From an uncultured Prevotella sp. (GTDB lineage Bacteria > Bacteroidota > Bacteroidia > Bacteroidales > Bacteroidaceae), in assembly GCA_900550035.1 (NCBI GenBank), contig URQS01000028.1, positions 1 through 40,573 of the forward strand: 40,573 bases of DNA. The letters run 5' to 3'. This document shows, one piece after another, positions 8,512-17,826 of this stretch (position 1 is its first letter; each line of letters begins with the position of its first letter). Made by a program: the position numbers and the translations under genes. A model generated the notes under the pieces. It saw only the letters and a list, made by a program, of their open reading frames with translations, was not told the origin of the DNA and did not search any database.

Positions 8512-9834
8512 ATGAAAAGAATATTGTTCACATTTTCCCTGACTCTTCTTGCCCACTATTCGATGGCGCAAGAAACATTGTCATTGGGTCAATGCCTGCA
8601 GATGGGCATTGAACGAAATCTTAATTTAAAGACTTATGAGGGTAATGTGCTTAAAGGCAAGCACAATATCAGCGAGAACCGCTCGCGTCTGTTGCCACAG
8701 ATTAATATCGGCGCAGCGCTGAACGACAACTTCACTCCACCCGTATCGGTGACCGACGGTAAGGCTTACGGCAAACCGTATAACGTGACGAAGACGCTGC
8801 AGTACAACTCGTCGGCAAGCGTTCAGCTACAGATGCCGCTGTACAACCAGACGGCACTCACAGCATTGGAGATATCCAAGACGCTCGACCAGCTCAACAC
8901 TCTATCGTACGCCAAAGCCAAGGAAGACCTGATTGTGCAGATAAGCAAGATGTATTATCTGGCGCAGAACACCGAGGAGCAGATTGGCATAATCAAGGAC
9001 AACATCAAGCGACTTGAAGAACTGCGCGACATCACACAGGCTTTCCACGACAACGACATGGCTCTGAGCGTGGACGTGAAGCGTGTGAACGTGAATCTGG
9101 AGAATCTCAGCGTGCAATACGACAACGCCAAGGCTATGCTCACCCAGCAATACAATATGCTGAAATACGTTATCGACTATCCTGCCGACAAGGATATTGC
9201 CGTAACGAAGGCTAACATGGAGCAGACGGACATGGCAGCACTGACCGGACTGAACGAGAATCTGTCGGAGCTTCAGCTACTCAGAAAGCAGCAGACGCTT
9301 GCCGAACAACAGAAGAAGCTTGCCAAGGATGGCTATCTGCCTACGCTGGCGCTCACCGGCAACTGGACTTACGCTGCCTTCACCGACAATTTCAAGAACT
9401 GGTTTCACTCGGGCGAGTCGAATCATTGGTATAAGTCGAACGGCATAGGTCTGTCGCTCCGCATACCCGTGTTCGATGGTTTTGAGAAGCGTTCGAAGAT
9501 TAGAAAGGCGCAGGTGGACATCGATAATGCCAAACTACAATACGAGAATGCGCTGAAGGGTATGCAGACACAATACGCCAATGCCGTGAACGATCTGGCC
9601 AACAACCAACGCAACTTCAGCAAGCAACGCGACAACTATCTGCTGGCTGAGGATGTATATAAGGTGACGAGCGACAGATATCGCGAGGGCATAGCATCAA
9701 TGACCGAGGTGCTGCAAGACGAAATGAGCATGAGCGACGCCCAGAACAACTATCTGACTGCCCACTTCAACTATCAAGTGTCAAACCTGACTCTGCTGAA
9801 ACTCACAGGACAGTTGGAAAAACTATTGAATTAG
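8512..9834 (+). CDS. TolC-family outer-membrane efflux protein
   Basis: A 440-residue outer-membrane channel component with a signal peptide (1-20, ending SMAQ). Two helical repeats are visible: LGQCLQMGIERNLNLKTYEG near the start, and long Gln/Asn-rich amphipathic helices around 120-220 and 330-420 (TSDRYREGIASMTEVLQDEM). This is the outer-membrane-factor fold that forms a trimeric barrel and periplasmic tunnel. With the HlyD and MFS proteins that follow it forms a tripartite exporter of small molecules such as drugs, bile components or fatty acids; the substrate cannot be read from the sequence. The 77-base gap to the next gene holds repeated AGGAATT/GAATTAAGAATT runs and no gene. Confidence 0.9.
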   Translation: MKRILFTFSLTLLAHYSMAQETLSLGQCLQMGIERNLNLKTYEGNVLKGKHNISENRSRLLPQINIGAALNDNFTPPVSVTDGKAYGKPYNVTKTLQYNSSASVQLQMPLYNQTALTALEISKTLDQLNTLSYAKAKEDLIVQISKMYYLAQNTEEQIGIIKDNIKRLEELRDITQAFHDNDMALSVDVKRVNVNLENLSVQYDNAKAMLTQQYNMLKYVIDYPADKDIAVTKANMEQTDMAALTGLNENLSELQLLRKQQTLAEQQKKLAKDGYLPTLALTGNWTYAAFTDNFKNWFHSGESNHWYKSNGIGLSLRIPVFDGFEKRSKIRKAQVDIDNAKLQYENALKGMQTQYANAVNDLANNQRNFSKQRDNYLLAEDVYKVTSDRYREGIASMTEVLQDEMSMSDAQNNYLTAHFNYQVSNLTLLKLTGQLEKLLN

Positions 9835-9911
9835 GAATTTGGAATTGTTCTCGGCTACGCCTGCGATTAGGAATTATTCAATGTTGAATTAAGAATTCAA
9901 AACTCAAAAAA

Positions 9912-11033
9912 ATGGAAACAAACAATAACACTACAAACAACAACAATAATAGCGACAACAGCACACAGTCTAACCACGAACTAACTGCCAAGCAGCTTAA
10001 GCGCCAACGCATACGCCAGGTGGCAGTCAGCCTCATAGGTGTGGCTATACTGGTTTGGGGCATCGTGAAGATAGCCTGCATGTTTATGGACTACAAGAGC
10101 AACGAGAAGAGCGACGACGCCCAGATAGAGCAGTACATATCGCCAGTGAACATGCGTGCCTCGGGATATATCAAGCGTATATACTTCAAGGAACATCAAG
10201 ACGTGAAGAAGGGCGACACACTGCTCGTACTCGACGATCGCGAGTATCGCATCCGTGTGATGGAGGCAGAGGCTGCGCTGAAGGACGCAATGGCTGGCGC
10301 CAATGTCATTGACGCTTCGGTGCAGACCACTCAGACTTCGGCTACTGTGTACGAGGCTTCGATAGCCGAGATAGAAATACGTCTTGCCAAACTCGACAAG
10401 GACCGCCAGCGCTATCAGAACCTCGTGGCTCGCAATGCCGCCACACCGATACAGCTCGAACAGATTGAAACTGAATACAACGCTACAAAGAAGAAACTCG
10501 ATGCCGTACGCCGCCAGCAGAAGGCTGCCTATTCGGGTGTTAACGAGGTGCAGACACGCAAGAAGAATACGGCTGCTGCCATTGAGCGCGCTCAGGCTGC
10601 TTTGGAAATGGCCAAACTTAACCTCTCTTACTGTGTAGTAACAGCTCCTTGCGACGGCAAGCTCGGCAGACGTGCCCTTGAAGAGGGTCAGTTGGTGAAT
10701 GCCGGACAGACCATCACCTACATAATGCCCGATACACAGAAGTGGGTAATAGCCAACTACAAGGAGACTCAAGTGGAGAAGCTGTATGTAGGACAGAAGG
10801 TTGTCATGACTGTAGATGCCTTTGAAGGCAAGGAGTTTGAGGGCAAGATTACTGCCATATCAGGCGCTACCGGCTCAAAATACTCGCTCGTTCCTACCGA
10901 CAACTCTGCCGGCAACTTCGTAAAGATACAGCAGCGTGTACCGGTGCGCATAGAGTTTGAGGGAATTTCGAAGGAAGACAACGACAAGTTGGCTGCCGGA
11001 ATGATGGTTGTAGTAAAGGCTCAACTTAAGTAA
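9912..11033 (+). CDS. HlyD/EmrA-type membrane fusion protein
   Basis: A 373-residue periplasmic adaptor. The first 20 residues are an unusual Asn-rich tail. A basic stretch and a single inner-membrane helix (36-58) follow. The lipoyl/barrel-sandwich half-motif GYIKRIYFKEHQDVKKGDTLLVLDDREY spans 85-112, a coiled-coil hairpin covers about 115-245, and the second lipoyl half (LSYCVVTAPCDGKLGRRALEEGQLV) follows it. It bridges the MFS pump and the TolC channel. Its TAA stop directly abuts the ATG of the MFS gene, so translation is probably coupled. Confidence 0.9.
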   Translation: METNNNTTNNNNNSDNSTQSNHELTAKQLKRQRIRQVAVSLIGVAILVWGIVKIACMFMDYKSNEKSDDAQIEQYISPVNMRASGYIKRIYFKEHQDVKKGDTLLVLDDREYRIRVMEAEAALKDAMAGANVIDASVQTTQTSATVYEASIAEIEIRLAKLDKDRQRYQNLVARNAATPIQLEQIETEYNATKKKLDAVRRQQKAAYSGVNEVQTRKKNTAAAIERAQAALEMAKLNLSYCVVTAPCDGKLGRRALEEGQLVNAGQTITYIMPDTQKWVIANYKETQVEKLYVGQKVVMTVDAFEGKEFEGKITAISGATGSKYSLVPTDNSAGNFVKIQQRVPVRIEFEGISKEDNDKLAAGMMVVVKAQLK

Positions 11034-12710
11034 ATGACACAAGCAGAGATATATACGGCAGTGCCCGAGCACATGCCTAAGAATTTTCCGTTCTACAACT
11101 GGGTGCCAAAGCCCCTTGGCATCGCCTTTCTCGTCATCCTTTTCATACCTATCATGACGGTAAGCGGTGCCTACACCGTCAACAGTAGTGAGATGGTGGG
11201 CGGGCTTGGCATCCAGTCAGAACACATAGCCTTCATCAGCTTCGTCACATCGATAGGTATGGCGGCGTTCTCGCCGTTCTTCTACTCGCTGGTGAGTGTG
11301 CGCCGCCAGAAGATGATGAGTCTCGTAGGATTCTCGCTTCTGGCTGTGCAGAGCTATATATGTGCCAACACCGACAGTCTGTTTATCCTGGCTCTCAACA
11401 GCCTCATCATGGGATTTGTCAGACAGACGCTTCTCATGTGCAACCTCTTCACACTTATCAAGTACGGATTTGGCATTGAGGCTACACGCAACGTTACGCC
11501 GGGCAACGAGCCTAAGGACGAAGCAGGATGGGACGCTCTCGACACCGAGAAGAAGGCGAGCCAGCCTATCATCTACTTCTTCTTCATGCTGCTCGGACAG
11601 ATAGGCACATGGATAACGGCATGGTTTGCCTACAACTACCACTGGCAGATGGTTTACTATGCCATGCTCGGCGCCATACTCGTGGCGCTGCTCATCACAC
11701 TGTTGTGCATGCCTTACAATCCCTACCCCACGAAGCATTGTCCGCTGTCGTTCTCTAAGTTTGGCAATGTGGTGGTGTTCTGTCTGATGTGCTGCTCGTT
11801 CGTGTATGTCACGGTATACGGCAAGGTGTACGACTGGTACGACAGTCCCAACATACGCTGGGCCACAGCAATATGTGTGGTGTCGTCACTACTGTTCTTC
11901 TATCTGGAGAAGACACGCCGCTCGCCATACTTCATGCTCAAGGCGTTCAAGTCGCGCAGCATTCAGGGCGGCATACTGCTCTTCATAGGACTCATGATAT
12001 GCAACTCCAGCTCTATGCTCGTGAACATATTCGTAGGCGTAGGCATGAAGACCGACCAGATTCAGGTGGCAGCCTTGGGCAACTGGGTATTGCTGGGCTA
12101 CTTCATCGGACTTGTCACCATACTCATACTCAACAATAAGGGTGTACACTTCAAGTGGTTCTTTGCTATGGGATTCCTGCTGATTGGTGCCGCATCGCTG
12201 TTTATGTACTTCGAAGTGCAGACGGCAGGAATGCTCGAACGCATGAAGTGGCCCGTGGTGATACGTGCCACTGGGATGATGCTGCTATACTCGCTCATCG
12301 CCGTATATGCCAACCAGCGCATGCCGTACAAGCTGCTCTCTACGTGGGTGTGCATAATGCTAACGGTGCGTATGGTGATAGCTCCGGGCATAGGCTCGGC
12401 TCTGTATCAGGTGGTGTTCCAGCACCGCCAGCAATACTACATCACACGCTACGCCCACGACTACGACCGCACCAATGCCGAGACCGCCATGACATACGAC
12501 ATGACCGCCCGCGGAATGCAATATCAAGGCAAGAGCGAGACAGAGGCACAGAACATGGCTGCCATGTCTACCAAGGGCAAGGTACAGGTGCAAGCCACCC
12601 TGTCGGCTATCAAGGAGATGTCGGGATGGACCATATACGCCTGCATCATCCTCGCCGGACTGATGCTCGTGGTGCCGTGGCCCAAGAGAGATATATCGAA
12701 GGATAAGTAA
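11034..12710 (+). CDS. DHA2-type MFS efflux transporter (EmrB-like)
   Basis: A 558-residue inner-membrane protein with about 14 hydrophobic segments, starting at LGIAFLVILFIPIMTVSGAY. The length and helix count fit the drug:proton antiporter-2 family, which works with an EmrA-type adaptor and a TolC channel. A long soluble stretch (about 485-530, rich in Tyr, Thr and Met) precedes the last helix (TIYACIILAGLMLVVPWP). A loop after the fourth helix carries TPGNEPKDEAGWDALDTEKK. It lies zero bases after the adaptor gene. The substrate is unknown. Confidence 0.88.
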   Translation: MTQAEIYTAVPEHMPKNFPFYNWVPKPLGIAFLVILFIPIMTVSGAYTVNSSEMVGGLGIQSEHIAFISFVTSIGMAAFSPFFYSLVSVRRQKMMSLVGFSLLAVQSYICANTDSLFILALNSLIMGFVRQTLLMCNLFTLIKYGFGIEATRNVTPGNEPKDEAGWDALDTEKKASQPIIYFFFMLLGQIGTWITAWFAYNYHWQMVYYAMLGAILVALLITLLCMPYNPYPTKHCPLSFSKFGNVVVFCLMCCSFVYVTVYGKVYDWYDSPNIRWATAICVVSSLLFFYLEKTRRSPYFMLKAFKSRSIQGGILLFIGLMICNSSSMLVNIFVGVGMKTDQIQVAALGNWVLLGYFIGLVTILILNNKGVHFKWFFAMGFLLIGAASLFMYFEVQTAGMLERMKWPVVIRATGMMLLYSLIAVYANQRMPYKLLSTWVCIMLTVRMVIAPGIGSALYQVVFQHRQQYYITRYAHDYDRTNAETAMTYDMTARGMQYQGKSETEAQNMAAMSTKGKVQVQATLSAIKEMSGWTIYACIILAGLMLVVPWPKRDISKDK

Positions 12711-12725
12711 GGGGGTAGGGCTTTT
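12711..12725 (+). repeat. Second copy of the C-rich repeat tail
   Basis: GGGGGTAGGGCTTTT follows the MFS stop codon directly and matches 148-162 exactly. Only the right end of the element is present here. Confidence 0.6.
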
Positions 12726-12733
12726 CTTTTTAT

Positions 12734-12764
12734 TTTGCAGATTCAATATTTTTCATTAACTTCG
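12734..12764 (+). promoter_or_regulatory. Promoter of the AraC-type regulator
   Basis: TTTG at 12734-12737, a 19-base spacer, and TAACTTCG at 12757-12764 (one mismatch to TAnnTTTG), 22 bases before the ATG at 12787. The regulator therefore probably has its own promoter although it follows the pump genes closely. Confidence 0.6.
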
Positions 12765-12786
12765 CCACAAACATACGGCAGAAGCG

Positions 12787-13656
12787 ATGAAGAATAGCAA
12801 TAATGGCATTGATATACTCGAACAGCAGATGGCAAACCATGAGGACATCTGCTGTTCGTGTGGTAATATAAATTCTTTTCCAAAGGCATTTTTCGACAAC
12901 TATAAGGTTGCCGATGTGGGCATCATTGTGTGTACATCGGGCAGATTCGCTTTCAGATGCGAGGATGTGGAGTATGTGGCAACCAAAGGCGAGACTGTTT
13001 TTCTCTCGCGCGACGTCTACTTCTCCATCACCAGCCATAGCGACGACTGTTCGGTGGTAATCATTCTGTATAGCGTCAACTCCATACGCGACATTCTGGG
13101 CAGCACCATTGTCGGGATGAAGTTTATAGAGATGCTCAATCCCAGGAATTGCTGGGTGATGCACACCGGACACGAAAGCGAGCTGACCAAATATTCCGAA
13201 CTGCTTGCTGCAGACAACAGCGACGACAACGTATTCGCAGCCAACGAGCGACGTCTGCTACTGCTGTCGCTCACCTACCGACTTTGTGGCATATTCCGCG
13301 AAATATCAAAAGACGGTGACAATGCCTCAAGCCGCAAACTCGAAACCTATATGCAGCTGATGCAACTCATCGACATTCACTACATACATGAGCGTGGCGT
13401 GAGGTTTTATGCCGACCGCCTATGTCTGTCGCCCAAATATCTTACGTCGCTCGTAAAGTCGGTGTCGGGCAGCAGCGTACAGCAACTGGTGTTCAAGGCT
13501 ATAACTAAAAAGGCCATTTCCTTAATAACCACTACCGACAAGAGTATTAAGGAAATAGCCGACTATCTGAATTTTCCAAATGCCTCAGCCTTCGGCACAT
13601 TCTTCAAGAAACAAGTGGGAATGTCGCCAATGAACTATCGACAAAATGAAGGGTGA
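12787..13656 (+). CDS. AraC-family transcriptional regulator
   Basis: A 289-residue DNA-binding protein. The C-terminal 100 residues (about 187-287) carry two helix-turn-helix units: FYADRLCLSPKYLTSLVKSVSG, then KSIKEIADYLNFPNASAFGTFFKKQVGMSPMNYR, which contains the family signature. The N-terminal half is a cupin-like sensor and is rich in cysteine (Cys22, Cys23, Cys25, Cys49, Cys58, Cys88). It lies 76 bases after the MFS gene on the same strand. AraC genes commonly sit beside TolC/HlyD/MFS pumps in Bacteroidetes, so it probably controls this pump in response to a small ligand, which is unknown. Confidence 0.88.
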   Translation: MKNSNNGIDILEQQMANHEDICCSCGNINSFPKAFFDNYKVADVGIIVCTSGRFAFRCEDVEYVATKGETVFLSRDVYFSITSHSDDCSVVIILYSVNSIRDILGSTIVGMKFIEMLNPRNCWVMHTGHESELTKYSELLAADNSDDNVFAANERRLLLLSLTYRLCGIFREISKDGDNASSRKLETYMQLMQLIDIHYIHERGVRFYADRLCLSPKYLTSLVKSVSGSSVQQLVFKAITKKAISLITTTDKSIKEIADYLNFPNASAFGTFFKKQVGMSPMNYRQNEG

Positions 13657-13702
13657 AGAAAGTTACTATTATTGGACAAGCAAAAGGCAACAACTCATAA
13701 AT

Positions 13703-13783
13703 TGCATAGAAATCATGCAGTTTTCAATAAAATCTGCATAATTTCTATGCAGAAATCCCGCAAAACTGCATAAAAACTATGCA
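13703..13783. promoter_or_regulatory. Three evenly spaced TGCAT-N7-ATGCA palindromes (candidate operator)
   Basis: Identical half-sites TGCAT and ATGCA flank seven variable AT-rich bases at 13703-13719, 13735-13751 and 13767-13783. The starts are exactly 32 bases apart, about three helical turns, which puts all copies on the same DNA face. The third copy ends eight bases before a -7 box (13792-13799), covering the -33 region of the ATPase gene. This looks like a multi-dimer operator for repression or autoregulation. The binding protein is unknown. Confidence 0.6.
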
Positions 13784-13791
13784 AAATTGAG

Positions 13792-13799
13792 TATATTTG
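13792..13799 (+). promoter_or_regulatory. -7 box of the ATPase gene
   Basis: TATATTTG, a perfect TAnnTTTG, lies 16 bases before the ATG at 13816. No TTTG sits at the -33 distance; that place is occupied by the third TGCAT palindrome. Confidence 0.55.
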
Positions 13800-13815
13800 C
13801 AAAAAAGCAAATGAT

Positions 13816-14985
13816 ATGGAACAATTATTTGAATATTTCAAACGTAAACTTCACGACACCCCTACCGACCTTATTAGATATAAATATGAGGAAATAGAAT
13901 GGGGAGGACATGCCTTTGGATTGGTCGGACCACGAGGCGTTGGTAAGTCAACAATGCTCTTACAACATATCAAGACGCAATTGGAAGTGAAAGATACGCT
14001 TTACGTTTCGGCAGACCATCTTTATTTTACATCACACACTCTTGTAGAACTAGCGGACCGTTTCTACAAAATGGGAGGTAAGCACCTATTCATTGACGAG
14101 ATTCATAAATACGATGGATGGTCGACTGAGGTAAAGCAAATATTTGACAGTTATTCGGATTTACAATTAGTCATTTCGGGGTCATCAATCCTCGAAATTA
14201 CCAAGGGTATGGCCGACCTTAGTCGTCGTGTTCCTATATATGAGATGCAAGGCCTCTCATTTCGGGAATATCTACACTTATTCCATGGCATAAAGATGGA
14301 TGTGGTCAAAATGGAAAAACTCTTACAGCATGAGTATGATATCCCAGGAGTTGAACACCCACTACCTTTATTTCATGACTATTTGCGACGAGGATATTAT
14401 CCGTTCGGTAGTGATGCTGCATACGATATTGAATTGATGCAAGTTGTTGTACAAACAATGGAGAGCGATATTCCACTTTATCTGAATACAAATGTTTCAG
14501 TTGGCCGAAAACTAAAACAATTGCTTATGGTAGTGGCTGAAAGTGTACCATTTAAACCCGTAATGCAAAAATTGGCAGATGTAACCGGCATAAACCGCAA
14601 CTATATTCAAGATTATCTGATGTATATGGAGCGTGCTGGAATGATAGCGCAACTACGAGATGCTGTAGGTGGAATACGTGGTCTAGGCAAGATAGAAAAG
14701 GTATATTTGGACAATACCAATCTGATATATGTGCTTGCTCCGAAACGAGCTGATATTGGAAATATTCGAGAAACGTTCTTTATGAATCAAATGCGTGTTA
14801 TCGGTGACGTGATGTGTTCGCCTGTATCCGACTTCCTTGTGGATGATATGACATTTGAAATTGGTGGACGTAAAAAAGGGCAAAAGCAAATTTCAGAAGT
14901 AAGCAATGGATATGTGGTGAAAGATGACATTGAGACCGGCTATGCCAATGTTCTTCCACTTTGGGCTTTCGGACTACTATATTAA
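13816..14985 (+). CDS. AAA ATPase of the AAA_14/DUF4143 type
   Basis: A 389-residue cytoplasmic ATPase. Visible features are Walker A GPRGVGKST (38-46), Walker B LFIDEIH (91-97), a sensor-1-like ISGSS (120-124), and an arginine-containing LSRRVPIYEMQGLSFREYL. A winged-helix-like middle part (about 230-290, MQKLADVTGINRNYIQDYLMYMERAGMI) follows. The C-terminal part has a PD-(D/E)XK-like strand pattern (FLVDDMTFEIGGRKKGQKQI) typical of DUF4143. These proteins are widespread, often horizontally spread, and their function is largely unknown; some are linked to mobile or toxin-like contexts. It is monocistronic, with its own promoter and a striking palindrome array. It may bind those sites through the winged helix, which is inference only. 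Confidence 0.85.
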   Translation: MEQLFEYFKRKLHDTPTDLIRYKYEEIEWGGHAFGLVGPRGVGKSTMLLQHIKTQLEVKDTLYVSADHLYFTSHTLVELADRFYKMGGKHLFIDEIHKYDGWSTEVKQIFDSYSDLQLVISGSSILEITKGMADLSRRVPIYEMQGLSFREYLHLFHGIKMDVVKMEKLLQHEYDIPGVEHPLPLFHDYLRRGYYPFGSDAAYDIELMQVVVQTMESDIPLYLNTNVSVGRKLKQLLMVVAESVPFKPVMQKLADVTGINRNYIQDYLMYMERAGMIAQLRDAVGGIRGLGKIEKVYLDNTNLIYVLAPKRADIGNIRETFFMNQMRVIGDVMCSPVSDFLVDDMTFEIGGRKKGQKQISEVSNGYVVKDDIETGYANVLPLWAFGLLY

Positions 14986-15045
14986 TCACCCATATTATCA
15001 CAATACATAAAAAAGAAAACTCATTAATAGACGAACTATATTAAA

Positions 15046-16179
15046 ATGATAATGGCATTTACCGACTCCAAACCCCACTACGCTCTTCTGGACGGTCTGC
15101 GTGGCGTGGCTGCAATGCTCGTCGTGTGGTATCATGTGTTCGAAGGTTTTCAGTTTGCGGGCAACAAGCCCGTCATCGACTTTATCAATCACGGCTATCT
15201 GGCTGTCGACTTCTTCTTCATGCTCTCAGGCTTTGTCATTGGCTATGCCTATGACGACCGCTGGGGCAAATCGCTCTCAATGGGCAGTTTCTTCCGTCGT
15301 CGCCTGATTCGTCTGCATCCTATGGTGATGCTCGGTGCATTGATAGGCGCCGTATCATTCCTGCTCACCGGCATGGAACGTTGGGACGGCACCCACTCCA
15401 CCCTATTGCTCACATTCATAGCCCTCGTATGTTCATGGCTTATGATTCCGGCATTGCCAGGAATGCAACGCGATGTGCGTGGCAATGGTGAGATGTTTCC
15501 GCTCAACGGCCCTTGCTGGTCGCTCTTCTTCGAATATATAGGCAACATTCTGTATGCTCTCATTATCCGACGACTGTCTACACGCGCCCTGGCATGGCTC
15601 ACGGCATTGCTCTGCTGCGCCTTGACATGGTTTGCCGTGACCAATCAGTCGGGCTACGGCTCAATAGGCGTAGGCTGGACTATCGACACCACCAACCTCC
15701 TTGGCGGAACACTGCGTATGCTCTGTCCACTCACAATAGGCATGCTTATGTCACGAGTGTTCAAGCCTATAAAGAATGTGCGTGGCGCTTTCTGGATATG
15801 TGCCGTCTTGTTGCTGGCACTCTTCCATGTGCCTTTCATCGACGGAGGCTCACCAATGAGTCTCAATGGCATATTCGAGGCTGTATGCATCATCTGTATC
15901 TTCCCCTTCATTGTATGGCTGGGCGCTTCGGGCACTACCACCGACAATACATCTCGACGCATCTGCCGCTTCTTGGGCGACATCTCATTCCCACTCTACA
16001 TAGTTCACTATCCGCTGATGTACGCCTTCTATATGTGGCTCATCAAGACCGGGCTATATACATTCAGCGAGACATGGCCCATAGCCATCTCAACAATGGC
16101 ATGCAGCATATGCATAGCATGGCTAAGCCTGCGATTCTACGACGAGCCTGTAAGAAAATGGCTGAAGAAGTATATTTAG
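15046..16179 (+). CDS. Membrane acyltransferase, family 3
   Basis: A 377-residue inner-membrane protein with about ten hydrophobic segments. The N-terminal LDGLRGVAAMLVVWYH (15-30) includes the conserved Arg19 and His30 of acyltransferase family 3 (PF01757), and the sequence continues with DFFFMLSGFVIGYAY and RRRLIRLHPM as expected. Such enzymes transfer acetyl or other acyl groups to sugars of surface polysaccharides, lipids or antibiotics. Nothing nearby identifies the acceptor. It starts 60 bases after the ATPase gene on the same strand. The second Met (Met3, 15052) is an alternative start. Confidence 0.88.
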   Translation: MIMAFTDSKPHYALLDGLRGVAAMLVVWYHVFEGFQFAGNKPVIDFINHGYLAVDFFFMLSGFVIGYAYDDRWGKSLSMGSFFRRRLIRLHPMVMLGALIGAVSFLLTGMERWDGTHSTLLLTFIALVCSWLMIPALPGMQRDVRGNGEMFPLNGPCWSLFFEYIGNILYALIIRRLSTRALAWLTALLCCALTWFAVTNQSGYGSIGVGWTIDTTNLLGGTLRMLCPLTIGMLMSRVFKPIKNVRGAFWICAVLLLALFHVPFIDGGSPMSLNGIFEAVCIICIFPFIVWLGASGTTTDNTSRRICRFLGDISFPLYIVHYPLMYAFYMWLIKTGLYTFSETWPIAISTMACSICIAWLSLRFYDEPVRKWLKKYI

Positions 16180-16372
16180 ATGAAAATAAAAAGTATATTA
16201 TATATACTTGGGCAAGTATCTATAATATAAATGGCAAAGTATTATATAGCAGTTGTTGTTATATCGTGGGCGCGACACACGCACTCCGCCACAAAAGCTC
16301 GCACTGAAGTGAAGAGTTTTTACACCACTCACAAAAAACAAACCATAAAATGTAAAAAGTGACAAAAAGAAA

Positions 16373-16428
16373 AGAGGGAGTCAAAATGGAAGTTACTGGA
16401 ATTTACAACTTCTATTTTGACACCCTCT
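16373..16428. terminator. Bidirectional hairpin between convergent genes
   Basis: Arms 16373-16394 and 16407-16428 pair at 20 of 22 positions around a 12-base loop. The hairpin lies between the plus-strand acyltransferase (ends 16179) and the minus-strand thioredoxin-like gene (ends 16451), so it can serve both. There is no long T-run. The stretch 16180-16372 holds nothing recognisable. Confidence 0.6.
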
Positions 16429-16450
16429 ATATAATAAGGTGTAGTTATGA

Positions 16451-17779
16451 TTACTTCTTCAGCAGTTCATCAAAGAGCTTTGTAATGTTAGGATTTGACG
16501 GACGCGGAGCATTGGCCTTAATAATCTTGCCCTCGCGGTCGAGAAGAATGAAGCGTGGAATGCCCTTGATGAGATACTTGGCCATAAAATCACTATTCGG
16601 ACCTATACAGAGCTGTATGCCCTTCATGTCGCCCTTCTTTATGCGTTGCTCCCAAGTCGTCTTGTTGCTGTCGCACGATAGGCTTACGAAGTGGATATCC
16701 TTGCCTGCATACTGCTCCTCAAGACGTAGCATATGTGGCAACTCGCCACGACACGGACCACACCATGTTGCCCAAACGTCGATATAGACGTATTTGCCCT
16801 TGAGCGATTCGAGCGACACCATCTTGCCGTTGATGTCTGGAGCATTGAACGAAGGCGAGGGGCTGCCTGATCGCAATATTTCCCACTGCTTGCAAGTTTT
16901 GTCAAACTTCTCAATAGCTTTCTTATCAATCACATTCTTATGATAGTAGTCGACAAGCTCGTCATTGCCGTCAAGTCCATTTTTCGACACGATGTCGTAG
17001 ATGTAAGAATCAGTTACGTATGATTTCACCTTTGCGTCCTTCACATTGGCATCAACAAATGCAATAAACTCCTTATTGCTGTCGCCACCCTGAAACGCTT
17101 GACACTGAATAGCATCCATAAGATAGTAGCCATAGTCGGCAAAGTTAAGACACTCAGCATCAACCACAGTCAACTCCTTCATCTTGTTCATAAAGAGAGA
17201 TGTAGGTTTGTACGAATCCAACTTCTTTACGAATGGGTGATGCGACGGATATAATGGGAATCTCGAATACGAATTGAACAGCAGACGTTTCTTTTCCAGC
17301 CTTTCGAAGTTGGCAGGCAGATTGGCTTTCTTCAGCAGTTCAAGATTTACATTATATACACTATCACTTGTCTTGATATAGTCAGCCTCTTCCTTACATG
17401 CTGCATTGGGGGCGACTACAGCAAAGGGTGTCTGTAGCAGATACTTGTTGATTTCATCCGATGGTCCTGTACAACCAAGCTTACGTGTTTGGGCATCGAT
17501 ATTCACAGTCAGATCCTTATCGGCCTCAAGATACATAATGAACGAGAATCTGACACCGTAATATATTTTGACATACTGAGCGGTAAAATCGTTCTTGCTT
17601 ATCGTAGCAACTCCATCTTTCACTTCCACCAAGTCGGTCTCTCCGGTAGTGCACCATTGAATCTTCAACTTTGTATTCTCTTTGGGGTTGGCAATCTTAA
17701 ACGTATAAGTACCGGCAAACATCTGTGCAGATACAAGCAAAGCCAATATTGCACCAAGAATTCTTTTTTTATTCATCAT
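16451..17779 (-). CDS. TlpA-like thioredoxin-fold protein, copy 1
   Basis: A 442-residue exported thiol-disulfide protein. The signal peptide is about 1-22 (AQMFA, with the mature protein starting near GTYTFKIAN). A beta-rich N-terminal domain of the DUF4369 kind covers 23-110 and a helical middle part 110-300. The C-terminal thioredoxin fold has the redox pair WCGPC (339-343), the strand YVYIDVWATWC before it, and cis-Pro408 (GIPRF). It should reduce or resolve disulfides in the periplasm or on surface proteins. It is closely related along its whole length to the protein at 26999-28324. It is the last gene after the SusC/SusD block on the same strand but is separated from it by 191 bases holding a repeat, so it may have its own promoter. 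Confidence 0.9.
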   Translation of the reverse strand: MMNKKRILGAILALLVSAQMFAGTYTFKIANPKENTKLKIQWCTTGETDLVEVKDGVATISKNDFTAQYVKIYYGVRFSFIMYLEADKDLTVNIDAQTRKLGCTGPSDEINKYLLQTPFAVVAPNAACKEEADYIKTSDSVYNVNLELLKKANLPANFERLEKKRLLFNSYSRFPLYPSHHPFVKKLDSYKPTSLFMNKMKELTVVDAECLNFADYGYYLMDAIQCQAFQGGDSNKEFIAFVDANVKDAKVKSYVTDSYIYDIVSKNGLDGNDELVDYYHKNVIDKKAIEKFDKTCKQWEILRSGSPSPSFNAPDINGKMVSLESLKGKYVYIDVWATWCGPCRGELPHMLRLEEQYAGKDIHFVSLSCDSNKTTWEQRIKKGDMKGIQLCIGPNSDFMAKYLIKGIPRFILLDREGKIIKANAPRPSNPNITKLFDELLKK

Positions 17780-17826
17780 TGATTGGTTGATTGTTGATAA
17801 ATTAGTGTCTCGTTAAAAAATCTTCG

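Noticed and set aside
9981..10772. 263-codon minus-strand frame
   Set aside because: It is antisense to the HlyD/EmrA gene, whose frame is fully supported by domains and operon spacing.
13703..13783. Evenly spaced short repeats as a CRISPR array
   Set aside because: The repeats are 17-base palindromes with 15-base gaps that are not spacer-like. There are only three copies and no cas genes.
15513..16307. 264-codon plus-strand frame overlapping the acyltransferase
   Set aside because: It is a shifted frame of the acyltransferase gene, rich in His, Arg and Tyr in no recognisable order. The acyltransferase has conserved motifs.
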